Origin: Pictodentalium vernedei
Taxonomy: Eukaryota; Mollusca; Scaphopoda; Dentaliida; Dentaliidae
Direction of reading: 5' to 3'
Assembly: GCA_031216915.1 (NCBI GenBank)
Contig: CM062288.1
Location: 176,431,919-176,495,918, forward strand
Length of the DNA: 64,000 nucleotides
Shown piece after piece: positions 32,482 through 42,420 of this stretch. The position numbers and the translations under genes are program-made. Each line of letters starts with the position of its first letter. The first letter of the stretch is position 1. The notes below the pieces were generated by a model. It had not been told where the DNA came from. It saw only the letters and a program-made list of their open reading frames with translations, and searched no databases.

Positions 32482-32780
32482 AAATGGTGAAACAAAAAAC
32501 GGTTGATAGTTGGGGTTTTCTGAACATGAAAGGTTGAAATTAACGAGGATCGTGTAGTGTACTGAAAAGTGTGTCAGGATTTCTACACAAAACATGCAAG
32601 AATGTCGGGACCTGGTTCCTGTTATATTCATGGATGAGTTGAGGGCCCGCTTGATAAATTTGTGAATGGAACTAGTGTGATTAAAAAGGCAAACTTTGTA
32701 GACCATGTAAGAAAAGGTAATTCACACAAAATAGCATCATTAAGGAAGGATGAGGAGGAAATTGTTGGACATTCAACCCA
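32482..32780 (+). pseudogene. Decayed BED/TTF-like zinc finger of a transposase-derived protein
   Basis: ATG at 32483 opens with MVKQKTVDSWGF, then a frameshift. The next frame reads EDRVVY-stop-KVCQDFYTKHARMSGP, a second stop, then FVNGTSVIKKANFVDHVRKG and NSHKIASLRKDEEE. The pattern C-x2-C followed at a distance by H-x5-H, with the first Cys apparently changed to TGA, resembles the zinc finger at the start of hAT-derived and KIAA1586/ZNF862-like proteins. Two stops and a frameshift show it is dead. No transposase catalytic domain follows, because DIRS copy D begins at 32918. Confidence 0.45.
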
Positions 32781-32917
32781 ATCATGGCCCATATCGTCCA
32801 TAGATCAAATGTTGGAGAAGAAATTTAAATTTTATAGTAAATTTCTTTTCTTATTATACCTACCACAATTGTTTACTACAGGCTTGCACTACAGTGGAAG
32901 ACCCTAACTCGGAAAAT

Positions 32918-33295
32918 GAAAATTTATATATTTTTTATACTTACCAATGCCCCAGACTTAGCTGGTGCTAACTCTTAAAATTCAGGGCCAAACACAAATT
33001 TTGCCCCCCCAATCCCCAAAATTTGCATCAAAATACAAAAAATCAATGTCATACATGGTCCTCCATACTTCTGTCCACTGCACATGCAGTGTCAAGGAAG
33101 TACCAAAATTGGCGCCAAATCTTCATTCTTACAACCAGTGCCTGGTAAATGTTATATAATCAGCGGGGAGGTATGAGTTCCCAACTCATGGGAGGGCCAT
33201 CCCCGTCTGGGTCATTGGAAAGTATAAAAATATATAAATTACTATAATTTTTTTCATATTTTTATACTGTACCAATGACCCAGACTTAGCTGAAT
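32918..33295. repeat. Copy D left terminal repeat and ICR
   Basis: The terminus TATACTTACCAATGCCCCAG is at about 32937. The ICR at about 33205-33290 contains GTCTGGGTCATTGGAAAG and then TTTTTATACTGTACCAATGA. The outermost bases are eroded compared with copies C and E. Confidence 0.78.
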
Positions 33296-33898
33296 AGAAA
33301 AAAGGCTGGAGGGCCTAGGACATAAAGGAAAATCCAATAGGCTCAATTACATATAAACAGAATTATCCCCTCAAGGAGACAAAGAGAAACAGGATTTACA
33401 TTTATCTTTCTTGTTTATACAAAAAAAGAAAGACATATTACCAATCTGTAATTGAGCACAATAACATCAATGATCTCTATTAACATCCAGTATAACCCAT
33501 TATACTAATTTTTTTAAAGGAAAGCCAATAAATAAAGATAGCCCAGAGAATGAGACTCTTTATACTCATTTAAAAGTGTCCGAGGATGTATATTAACGCT
33601 TGTATGACACGTGACATATACAAATGCTTCACACCGATCTACACTTTAAAAATATTACATAAATGAGATAAACATTAGCTTTACACTTTAAAACCATCCC
33701 AGCACCGACTCGGAATTACTGACTCCAGAGGAGATATTCCCTTGCTTTTCACTATAAAGCAGGTGATATAAGGGAACACCATCACGACCCCCCCCACCCC
33801 ACCCACCCTGCTCTGGGTCAATCACCCCAGAACGAAGAGGGCAGCAGGACAGAGTCACTGCTGGAACAGAAAGCCTGCATAACTATAGTTGCAACCGT

Positions 33899-34870
33899 TT
33901 AGTGGACGACAATCTGAGCAACAGATAACGGACCTAAACAACGAAGGTCGCCAGAAATAGACTCAATATTTCTAAGGTAAAACTTCATGAACGTAGAAGG
34001 CTGAGACCAGTATGCAGCCTTCATCAAATCCGTAATAGCAATACTATTAGCATAAGCCCAAGATGTAGACAGCGCTCTAACTTCATGCGCTGAAATCTCA
34101 AGCACAGACTGCTGGGAAGATAATTTTTCATAAGCAGTACAAATAGTCAATTGAATCCACCTGGAAATAGAATGGACCGAGATGTCCCTTCTATTAGGCA
34201 GCAGAGACAGAAAGAAACGTTTTCGTCCCTTTCTGATAAACTCAGATCTACGTTTGTAAATACGCATAGCTCTAACCGGACATAGCAAAGGCCTATGGCC
34301 GTTTGAGGACAGAAGAGCCTTAATAACAATAGGCTCAGGGTACTTATTAGGAGCCAAAAATCCAACATTAGTCGTCAAAGTAATAGTATTACCAACACTA
34401 CGATAGTGAGAATCATCAACAGATAGAGCATGAAGCTCACTAACTCTTCTAGCAGAAGAGAAGGCTAAGAGAAAAGCTGCCTTATAAGATAAGTATTTGA
34501 AGTTTACCGTATCCAGGGGTTCAAATGGCACTTCTTTTAGCTTCAGAAGAACCCAAGCTAAATTCCACTTAGGAATTAACCTAAGGGTTCTAGGTCTATT
34601 TATCGAAAAGTTTTTAACTAACTTAGATAAAGAGACATTAGATCCAATTTGTAAGCTATCATGATGAGCATAAGTATCCGATAGCATAGACCTATAACCG
34701 TTAATAGTTAATGGCTGCAGTTTGATCTCGTCAAACAAGCAGATAAAAAATTAGCAATGTCTGGAATGGAGGGATCAAAAATATCAATAGAATGATCCCT
34801 ACACCAACGAGAGAAAACCTTCCACTTAGTCGCATAATTTAGCGAAGAGGAGGTCCTCCTACAGTTAGAA
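33899..34870 (-). CDS. DIRS tyrosine recombinase, copy D
   Basis: The frame 34738-33899 (279 codons) contains a full phage-integrase-type catalytic set: Arg in SARRVSEL (residues 97-98), HEVR (His218, Arg221), Trp244 in YWSQ and the nucleophile Tyr254 in KFYLRN. In DIRS elements this enzyme inserts a circular DNA intermediate without a target duplication. The N-terminal part (WCRDHSIDIFDPSIPD, about 34810-34750) lies in another frame because of a small deletion near 34740, so the Met at 34738 is not the natural start. The segment upstream encodes the SAM-like DNA-binding part. The open catalytic domain may simply be young rather than selected. Confidence 0.85.
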
Positions 34871-35744
34871 ATTGCGTCCACTGCTCATCCTGAAAATTGC
34901 TTGCTGTGCAAGAAGGACCGCACAACGGAAATATGTGAAGGTTGAGATCTTGCGGGTTGTGATGCAGTGTGCGTGATTTCCCCTGCAAAAGAAGGTCCTC
35001 CCATGGAGGAAGCTTCCGAGGAATGTCCCATAACAGACACCTGAGTAGATTTATCCATGGTCTCTGGGGTGACAGATATGCTACCAACACAATCTTGCAG
35101 TGAGATTGCTTGATTTTTAGCAATATCTGTTGAATCAACGGAGCTGGAGGATACGCGTATCCTATCATTCCGTCCCAAGAGATCGAGAGAGTGTCTACTG
35201 CAAACGCATGAGGATCTGGGCATGGCGACACAAACGTCTGCAACTGATTGTTGAGATGCGTCGCAAACAAGTCTATCATCGGACAATCCCATTGGTAGCA
35301 GATCTGATTGAATACTCGTTTTTTGAGAGTCCATTCTGACGACAACATACGACCTTTCCGAGAAAGGAAGTCCGCTAGAATGATCAGACGACCCGAAATA
35401 TGACGGACCGACAGAAGAACCTAATGCTCTTGGATAAACAGAAGGATTTTTTCCGTTAAGTTGAACAACGGAATGGAATGAGTGCCTCTCTGGTTCCAAA
35501 TATACGCTACAACTGTCGAATTGTCAGACAGAATTTGAACATGTGAATTCTGAATAATGTTCATCCAATGCCATAGTGCAAGCCCACTTGACATCATCTC
35601 TTTGATGTTTATGTGCTTGTTCAGGAATTGCAGATTTCAAAGACCCAGGCTCCTCAAATCTGTTAGGCTCAAAGTCGCGCCCCAACCTGTTTGACTCGCA
35701 TCCGTCATAATCGTAAAAATCGGATCCGGCAGTTGCAGTGGAAC
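34839..35744 (-). pseudogene. Copy D RNase H and methyltransferase-like domain
   Basis: The frame 35348-34839 reads WTLKKRVFNQICYQWDCPMI, DLFATHLNNQLQTFVSPCPD, VDTLSISWDGMIGYAYPPAP and ILLKIKQSHCKIVLVAYLSP, the domain between RNase H and recombinase that is assigned as DAM-like methyltransferase in DIRS elements. RNase H sequence lies upstream (35744-35350) in other frames (LSDNSTVV equivalent around 35500). Frameshifts separate the pieces. Confidence 0.75.
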
Positions 35745-36575
35745 TCACTGAGTTAACCACTGAATATCTGCCCAAGTCTGAATCTCTTGTTTTACTTGGT
35801 TCGACAAGAAAATGTTTGTTTCGAGCAAATGAATCTTCACACTCCAATTCTGAGTAAAAAATGTCTTGAGTGGACGAGTGCGTAGATGCCCTATCGGAAT
35901 AAGGTCTGCGGCGGCTCTGCACAAACCTATCAGTTGCATGAATTCTCTCGCTGTTACTACATCTGAGTAGAGACAAAAGCGAGCGTAACAACTGACTAAT
36001 TTCGCTCTGGGTAATGGCAGACGAACCAGATTGTTGTGCATCTCGAAGCTCATTTCCAAGTGAATAAATGAATTGGACGGAACTAGATCCGACTTCTTTT
36101 CGTTTACTATGAAACCGAGACGTCGGAGATGTTGAAGCAGACTCTGAACATCGTTCTGAAGCATTAATTTGTCGCCGTACCTCTGAAAAATGTCGTACAA
36201 GTAGGCCGACTTTACCGCAGACGAATGAGCTTGGAAATGAGTTATTACCGAGTTCATTATCAGAGTGAAGGTCCAGGGTGCTAGATTCAGTCCGAAGCAC
36301 ATTGCTCGGAACTGATAAATGACTCCTAGGACAGAGAAGCGAAGGTACTTTCTGAACACCGGATGTACCAAGACGTGAAAGTAAGCATCCTTGAGATCTA
36401 TGCTCGCAGCATAATCGTTCACTCGAATGCTCACTTTCACCAATCAAATGGTCTCCATATAAAATTTCGGAGCCACGATCAGCTTGTTTATCCAGCTTAG
36501 ATCTATAACTGGACAGAACGAGCTGTCTGGTTTTGGTACCAGGAACAGGAGACTGTAAAAACCAGGAGATTTACC
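35745..36575 (-). pseudogene. Copy D reverse transcriptase, catalytic Asp lost
   Basis: The frame 36443-35745 (232 codons) spans RT palm and thumb: AASIDLKDAYFHVLVHP, FGLNLAPWTFTLIMNSV, AYLYDIF, LGFIVNEKKSDLVPS. The YLDD box of copy E reads YLYD, so the first metal-binding Asp is replaced and the enzyme would be inactive. The preceding RT segment (FLVPKPDSSFCPVIDLSW) is in the frame 36875-36444, separated by one frameshift near 36443. The conserved pre-RT segment is deleted. Confidence 0.82.
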
Positions 36576-37140
36576 ATCGAGATGTTGTGATAACGCACTG
36601 GTAAGGTGATCTACGTAAGATAAGGCGTCTAAACTGGCTCTGTTAGACGAGATTGTCGTCTCCAACGTACTGGAGATAATCGACATAGACACCAGCAATG
36701 ACAACTCCAAATCTTCTGCCTGGTCGTCTAAACGCAGAGGAACTCTTGGAACGCCCTGTCCTACCGTTTCAAATTTATTTCTACCGTTGATGAACGGCAG
36801 GCGTTGAGCATGAGACGATAAGAAACTGGATCTGCCAGTCTTAGAGGCTAGCCTAAAAATAGCGTCATTCAGCAATTCAAACGTCCGTGAGACACTTCTG
36901 GACTGGGCCGGAAACTCAGGTGCGACGTCCTTAGCCCATCACCCTGTTCTTAAACCTCTGAAAAAGAGACTGAAAAACTAACCACTAACAATATACCGTG
37001 ACACACGTCTCCAATGTTTGTCATCCCAACTGGCACAAACTGAACAAGAATAAGTGCGAGTACAGTGACTACAGCAAATACAATGAGCATGAGAATCGGA
37101 GGAAGACTTCCTTGAATTACAATTTGAACAATATTCATAT
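36576..37140 (-). pseudogene. Copy D gag-like gene, shortened
   Basis: It includes the middle of gag (LNDAIFRLASKTGR at about 36870, then DHLTSALSQHLDGK running straight into RT) and the N-terminal Cys-rich part at 37140-36955, which in another frame matches the CVCANW-type cluster of copy B. The central and C-terminal portions present in copies B and E are missing. It is not functional. Confidence 0.65.
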
Positions 37141-37775
37141 TTAAAAAATATTAAACAGCCGTAGTACTCGCACTAACCCTTGAAAATACAAAGATACATA
37201 ATAATAATATAATCCAGCACAAAAATTTCGAAAAATAATTCAAAAGAAAAAATTTTCGACAAAACTTTGACATGAGCTCAAGTTCCCAAAGGGAACGATG
37301 AGCCAACTGGATCCCAAAAAAGCCTAAGTGTGGACAAAAATTTTAAAACATATCCAAAAATTAAAGTTACACTTACGGACAATATTAATGTATCTGGCAA
37401 TAAGCTGAACCCTACAGAAGACAAGGAATCATTGTCAGAAGTAACCTTTGTCAACGTAAACAAAAGTCAATAAAAACCGGAAACAAGACTCCAGGCACTG
37501 AAAATATGGCCCGAAATCAGTAACCAATTTTAAAACACTATCCAATGTAAAACAGAATATTCCACAGAAGAAGCTGCAGTACATCAGATGGTAGATGCAT
37601 GACCAAAATGCCTAAACACCCCCAGGGTGAGGACGTAAACATGGGGATAACAGAATAAACATTCTGTAACTATGCTAAAACTCCCAAGAAATTTCAATAA
37701 AAAAATTTCAAAAATTATACCAAAAGTATGGGAGATTAGCAAGGGGGTTTCAAGGAAAGGGAGAGAGGATAAAAC

Positions 37776-38392
37776 TGCTGTGCTCAACGGCGGAGAGGCC
37801 ACAGCAGGGGGTTCGGTCGGCAGCCACTTCCGACTTTGCCAAGTTGAAGTCAGGGAAGGGTGAGGCTGATACCCCACATCCATACTACCAGACCAAGGCC
37901 AGCTGAAACAGTGACCAATGATGTTGCAGATGGAACAGCAGTAGCAGCAGATACGACGGGAGCTGTTGAAACTGGTGGAAAAGGGGAGAGAGCAACCGAG
38001 CTCAGCCTCCAAAGGATGAGTCACAATCCTAGTGACAGCCTCAGATGTCGACTGGAGAGGGACCCTAGTCACAGAACCAGGCATTTCTTCACCAGACAAC
38101 TCAATAGCCCCCGCAGTATCCACCACGGTTAAAAACAGCACATCCCCCACAGAGGGGGTATAACTCTCACCAGACGTGGTCACTATAAGCGAGGGCAAAA
38201 GGCATTGCCCTAAAGAAACCGTACTGGACATGGACATAACAGAGGTGAGAGCAGTAGAAGAAAAAGGTGAACTCAACAGATATAGAAAGTAGAAGGTGGC
38301 AGAAAAAGTACCGGCGGGAACACAACTGAACCCAGACGGCCGACACACACTTCAATCACTATAAAAAGCCTTCCAACAATGAAAGGCACATT
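37776..38392. other. Unassigned insert replacing the right end of copy D
   Basis: Homology to DIRS stops at about 37775 (GGGAGAGAGGAT). The next 600 bp are richer in G+C. The minus strand has an open frame of 254 codons (38348-37584), Ser- and Thr-rich, whose last third is DIRS 5' region. The plus strand has a frame ending KLKSGKGEADTPHPYYQ and TGA at about 37910. I recognise neither as a known protein. A CACACTTCAATCACTATA block at about 38345 matches the 3' part of the adjoining repeat family. It may be a captured genomic piece. Confidence 0.4.
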
Positions 38393-39211
38393 AAACAAGA
38401 AGAATGTTACTAAGGTAACACATGCCCCCCCCCCCCTTGTGACCTTCACCTTGCAGATGCGGCGGAAACTATGATACGCGACAAACCTTCTGACTGTCCT
38501 TAACATTTGTAAAAAGTTTAACAATTGTACTATGATTCGTTTCTGAGTTATGGCTGAGACACGAATATTGACCAATTTTTAGTGTGACCTTGAAATGTGA
38601 CCTTGACCTTGAAGGTACGAACCTGGCTATGGTGTGTGACACATCCTTCCATGGTCCTTTATAATTGTGTGAAGTCTGATGACTGTAGCCATAATAGTTT
38701 TGGAGTTATGCTTGAGACACGATTTGCGACCCTGAACATATGAAGGTAAATTGTGACCTTCACATTGCAGATGCAGCAGAAACTATTACAAGCGACACAC
38801 CTTCTGACTGTCCTTAACATTTGTAAAAAGTTTAACAATTGTACTATGATTCGTTTCTGAGTTATGGCTGAGACACGAATATTGACCGATTTTTAGTGTG
38901 ACCTTGAAATGTGACCTTAACCTTGAAGGTACGAACCCGGCTATGGTGTGTGACACATCCTCCCATGGCCCTTTATAATTGTGTGAAGTTTGATGACTGT
39001 GGCCCTAACAGTTTTTGAGTTATTGGCTTTGAAACACACACACACACACACACACACGCATGCACGCACGCACGCATGCACGCATGTACGCATGCACACA
39101 TGCACACACGCATGCACACACACACACACATACATATGGACACATGGACACATGGACGGACACACGCACACTTCAATCACTATATGCCACCCGACTTAAG
39201 TCGGGGGGCAT
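38393..39211. mobile_element. Longer relative of the 781-1190 repeat, two internal units
   Basis: It starts AACAAGAAGAATGTTACTAA as at 781 and ends CCCGACTTAAGTCGGGGGG as at 1187. It contains two tandem units of about 314 bp (GTGACCTTCACCTTGCAGAT at about 38440 and a variant at about 38754), where the short relative has one. An AC/CATG microsatellite lies at 39032-39140 near the end. The long reading frames over the AC tract are low-complexity artefacts. Confidence 0.65.
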
Positions 39212-39530
39212 CAAAAATATTTCCAATACAGAGCGCATTCTCCACAACTGTATGAAATGCAATGTGTTGAAAATTACTTCTCTCATGAAAAATATTTTGC
39301 AGGATAATTCTATTCTGACACCTGCGATATTTACGGTTATCAGCATAACAACTAAAAATATCCGGAATATTGGCAAAATATTGTCTGCAGAAGGACTAGA
39401 GGGATTTAAAGAGGCAGACATTTTTGCAACTACAAAAGCAATGGTCCAATAAACTGAGAAAGAAGAAGAAATAATCCCTGAAATGAGTACCTGTCAGGGT
39501 GGGGGGGGTGGGGGGGGGGGACATTAAAAA
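39212..39530. other. Unassigned, includes a G-rich run
   Basis: A plus-strand frame ends at 39452 (…GLEGFKEADIFATTKAMVQ) but has no recognisable domain and begins in the microsatellite of the previous repeat. A run of about 20 mostly G bases lies at 39500-39520. Confidence 0.4.
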
Positions 39531-40762
39531 CATTCTACACATTGCAGAACTATCAATAACTGTTCCATTGCCAAACACCAAGAGTGAAGTTCCAATGAGT
39601 GGTCACATGATATTGTTTTGTTGAAATTTTTGGAAAGTTTTGATATACTAATAATTTAATTAATAAATTTTTATACCATCTGCATTGGATAAAGGGTTGT
39701 TCGAACAGCACCATAAAGGCATGCAAATTTGTTCCAATGTAATGGCTCAAGTCTCGAATTGTGGTACGTATTTTCAGATATCTGAACAGTCTTTCAAAAT
39801 ACTGGTATATCGCGATATTTTTTTGAATACCGATACCAGTATTCAGTTTAGAAAATCGTGCAGCCCTACCATAAAAAAAACTCCCATTTTTTGTTAAAAA
39901 ATGGTGTTAAAAAACTGTGACAAAACACATTCATAAAAACAAATTCTCACTTCCAAAAATAATTTAGCACTCTGCCACTTAACTGTTGGAAACCTAATTT
40001 CGACATGGATGAAATTTTTTTGCAAGTGTTGTCTGCTATTTTTTGCTATTCTTGTTAGGGAGGGATTAAGAACTATTTCTTAATGCAGAAAGATTCAATG
40101 AATCGCTTTTTAACAAACTGTGAATTGTGGTTTCTGTGCATGGCACACATTCTACACATTGCAGAACTATCAATAACTGTTCCATTGCCAAACACCAAGA
40201 GTGAAGTTCCAATGAGTGGTCACATGATATTGTTTTGTTGAAATTTTTGGAAAGTTTTGATATACTAATAATTTAATTAATAAATTATGATACCGTCTGC
40301 ACTGGATAAAGGGTTGTTCGAACAGCACCATCAAGGCATGCAAATTTGTTCCAATGTAATGGCTCAAGTCCCGATTGTGGTACGTATTTTCAGATATCTG
40401 AACAGTCTTTCAAAATACTGGTATATCGCGATATTTTTTTGAATACCGATACCAGTATTCAGTTTAGAATATCGTGCAGCCCTACCATAAAAAAAACTCC
40501 CATTTTTTGTTAAAAAATGGTGTTAAAAAACTGTGACAAAACACATTCATAAAAACAAATTCTCACTTCCAAAAATAATTTAGCACTCTGCCACTTAACT
40601 GTTGGAAACCTAATTTCGACATGGATGAAATTTTTTTGCAAGTGTTGTCTGCTATTTTTTGCTATTCTTATTAGGGAGGGATTAAGAACTATTTCTTAAT
40701 GCAGAAAGATTCAATGAATCGCTTTTTAACAAACTGTGAATTGTGGTTTCTGTGCATGGCAT
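39531..40762. repeat. 617-bp tandem duplication
   Basis: CATTCTACACATTGCAGAAC starts both at 39531 and at 40148, and the two units are almost identical to the end (CTGTGCATGGCA), indicating a recent duplication. Each unit contains half of a piggyBac-type hairpin MITE (GTGGTCACATGATATTG to TGGATAAAGGG) and a hAT-like motif (ATCGCGATA, ACCGATACCAGTATT, ATCGTGCAGCCCTA). No coding potential was recognised. Confidence 0.85.
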
Positions 40763-40783
40763 TGCATAAATTTGGTTGATTAA

Positions 40784-40975
40784 CCCTTAATCTAACAAAT
40801 CAGCCACATCTGCCTATGTAATTGTGCAGTTGAACAGTTTTTTTCAAAAGTGTCGGCAAACCATATCATGTGACCCCCTCATTGGAACAAGCTCACTGCG
40901 CTCATTCCAATGAGGGGTCACATGATATGGTTCTTTAAATTTCTCTGAAAAATTTGCAAAAAAATAAAATGTTAT
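40784..40975. mobile_element. piggyBac-type hairpin MITE, truncated
   Basis: TTAA at 40780-40783 is followed by CCCTTAATCTAACAAATC, the same end as the right end of the 31-kb copy reversed. The internal palindrome pairs ACCATATCATGTGACCCC with GGGGTCACATGATATGGT. The other terminus cannot be found before the ANKS3 exon at 40990, so this copy is truncated within about 15-50 bp of the splice donor. Confidence 0.65.
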
Positions 40976-40989
40976 ACTTTTAAATTTAC

Positions 40990-41188
40990 CTGACATAAAA
41001 AATATCCAACGCTTTCATTACCACAGCTAGAAGCTAACATCAGTGGAGTCTGTCCTTTATTGTTTTTGACATTAACATTAACATCTGCTTCCAATAATAA
41101 GTTGACAATATTGTCATGACCAATATAACAAGCATACATTAAAGGAGTCCAGCCACCTTTGTTCTTCCGATCCAAGTCCACATTATCT
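40990..41188 (-). CDS. ANKS3: ANKS3-like ankyrin exon (upstream of the 29-kb exon)
   Basis: This 199-nt exon translates to DNVDLDRKNKGGWTPLMYAC, YIGHDNIVNLLLEADVNVNV and KNNKGQTPLMLASSCGNES-VGYFLCQ, one and a half ankyrin repeats. The blocks GWTPLMYA-YIGHD and GQTPLMLASSCGNES match vertebrate ANKS3 specifically, not just the ankyrin consensus. The acceptor is ATTTGCAG before 41188 and the donor CAG|GTAAAT ends the exon at 40990. The exon enters with one base of a split codon and leaves in phase 0, matching the exon at 28956-29077 after an intron of 11.9 kb. The upstream N-terminal exon was not found. Confidence 0.9.
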
Positions 41189-41204
41189 CTGCAAATATAA
41201 AATA

Positions 41205-41275
41205 CATATAACAAGCATACATTATAGGAATCTAGCCATCTTAGTTCTTCCGATCCAAGTCCATGTTACCTCTAT
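41205..41275 (-). pseudogene. Decayed partial duplicate of the ANKS3 exon, relic 1
   Basis: AGCATACATTATAGGAATCT and CTTCCGATCCAAGTCCATG repeat the exon sequence at 41127-41187 (AGCATACATTAAAGGAGTCC, CTTCCGATCCAAGTCCACA) in the same orientation immediately upstream of it. The acceptor is not preserved, so it is unlikely to be spliced in. Confidence 0.75.
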
Positions 41276-41298
41276 TTATTTACCTATATAGTGTTTAA

Positions 41299-41482
41299 CC
41301 CTTTAACCAACATAACGGCCCAAACCCTCATTTTTTGTCTTAAAAACATAGGTTATGACCCCTCGTTGAGCTCGTTCCAATGAGGGGTCATAACCTATGT
41401 TTTTAAGACAAAAAATGAAAAAAATTAGTTATTCAAGAATTTTATTTGCAAGTATGGTATGCTTTTCATGTTAGGTAAAGGG
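41299..41482. mobile_element. piggyBac-type hairpin MITE (184 bp)
   Basis: It is flanked by TTAA at 41295-41298 and 41483-41486, with ends CCCTTTAACCAAC and, reversed, CCCTTTACCTAAC. The interior is a near-perfect palindrome, ATTTTTTGTCTTAAAAACAT pairing with ATGTTTTTAAGACAAAAAAT, around TGACCCCTC/GAGGGGTCA. Confidence 0.8.
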
Positions 41483-41509
41483 TTAAGGTTACTTTCAATA
41501 TCTTTGACT

Positions 41510-42420
41510 ATATCAAGCCCGTAATATAGGTATGAAGTCAAGTTTAGCAAATCGTTTATACCTATGCTAGCCACTTTAGAGGACTTCAATCCCACGATGG
41601 TTCTTGGTCCTATTTTACCAGTAAAGCAGAACATGTTTACTGCAGTAACCAAGCACTGCACCACTTCCTAGGATTCCCACAGGAAACATTATCTATGCAA
41701 ATGTAAAACATATATAACATGCATACATTAAAGTGCCTCAACCACCTTTGTTCTTTCAAAACAGGAACACATCACATGCACCTTCTGAAAATATAACATA
41801 CATATTAAACATGTAAAAAGGTAGCTTGAAATTGAAAATACGCAACATGCAAAAACAAAAAAAATATGCACAAAAAATAAATGCACAACCATTTTTGTTT
41901 GCACACCATTTTTCAAATTATGTTTGTTACTGGTATATTCATTTCACAGGATATTTGATGCAACTAAACTTCATCACCCAAGTCTGTTTTTCCTGCACTT
42001 TGATTAATCCTTTACCTAAAGTAATAGCTATAAGCTACAACAAAAATCGCCATTATAATTTTATTATTTTTCAATTTTTGCCAACAAAGCTTAGTTTTCA
42101 ACTCCTCATTGAAACAAGCTGGTTGAGCTTGTTCTATAAAAAAAGGTCATAAGGTATGTTTGTGAAGTTAAAAATGAAAATATGCCGTTATTTATTTATT
42201 GGTGTTTAAGGTCACATATGTCTGTACAATGCCTAATCGTGACTGCAACATGGATTTAAGTAAAGTCCAGCCAATTGTTTATACCCATGTTGCTCATTTT
42301 AGAGGACTTCCACCCCAGGTATTCATTACCAGATCCTATTGTACAGTAAAATAAAGCTCATCTACCATATTAAACACTTCTCAGGTTTCCATGGGGAAAA
42401 TACATGTATTTAATCATTCA
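41510..42420. repeat. Old ~0.7-kb tandem duplication in the ANKS3 intron, with exon relic 2
   Basis: The block 41510-41690 (TTTAGAGGACTTCAATCCCA) recurs diverged at about 42240-42420 (TTTAGAGGACTTCCACCCCA). Between them, 41690-41770 (CATTATCTATGCAAATGTAA, CACCTTTGTTCTTTCAAAAC) is a second decayed copy of the exon acceptor and 5' half. A worn copy of the hairpin MITE is at about 41995-42215. The minus frame 41664-41425 overlaps the MITE and is not a gene. Confidence 0.65.

Larger units (their letters stand above)
32918..37775 (-). mobile_element. DIRS-type retrotransposon copy D, right end lost
   Basis: The left terminal repeat and ICR are at 32918-33290, then a 3' untranslated region, recombinase (33899-34738), methyltransferase-like, RNase H and RT domains (34839-36450), a shortened gag (36451-37140) and the 5' region. 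The family sequence stops at about 37775, within the 5' region, and no right terminal repeat follows. Two internal deletions are visible: gag joins RT directly at about 36575, and the gag 5' half is cut near 36955. It carries the best-preserved recombinase of the window. Confidence 0.85.

Noticed and set aside
35524..36447. 307-codon minus-strand frame, the longest in copy D pol
   Set aside because: It is the alternative frame of the RT/RNase H region. The RT motifs (DLKDAYFH, YLYD) are in the overlapping 232-codon frame 36443-35745.
37584..38348. 254-codon minus-strand frame taken as a gene
   Set aside because: Its last third is DIRS 5' untranslated sequence, composition is Ser/Thr-rich and no domain is seen; kept as a finding but not called as a gene.
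38941..39452. His/Thr- and Cys/Val-rich frames of 60-130 codons
   Set aside because: They are produced by the AC/CATG microsatellite at the end of an interspersed repeat, and the non-repetitive tail shows no recognisable domain.
41425..41664. 79-codon minus-strand frame next to the ANKS3 exon
   Set aside because: It overlaps the TTAA-flanked hairpin MITE and a duplicated intron block, and has no ankyrin similarity.
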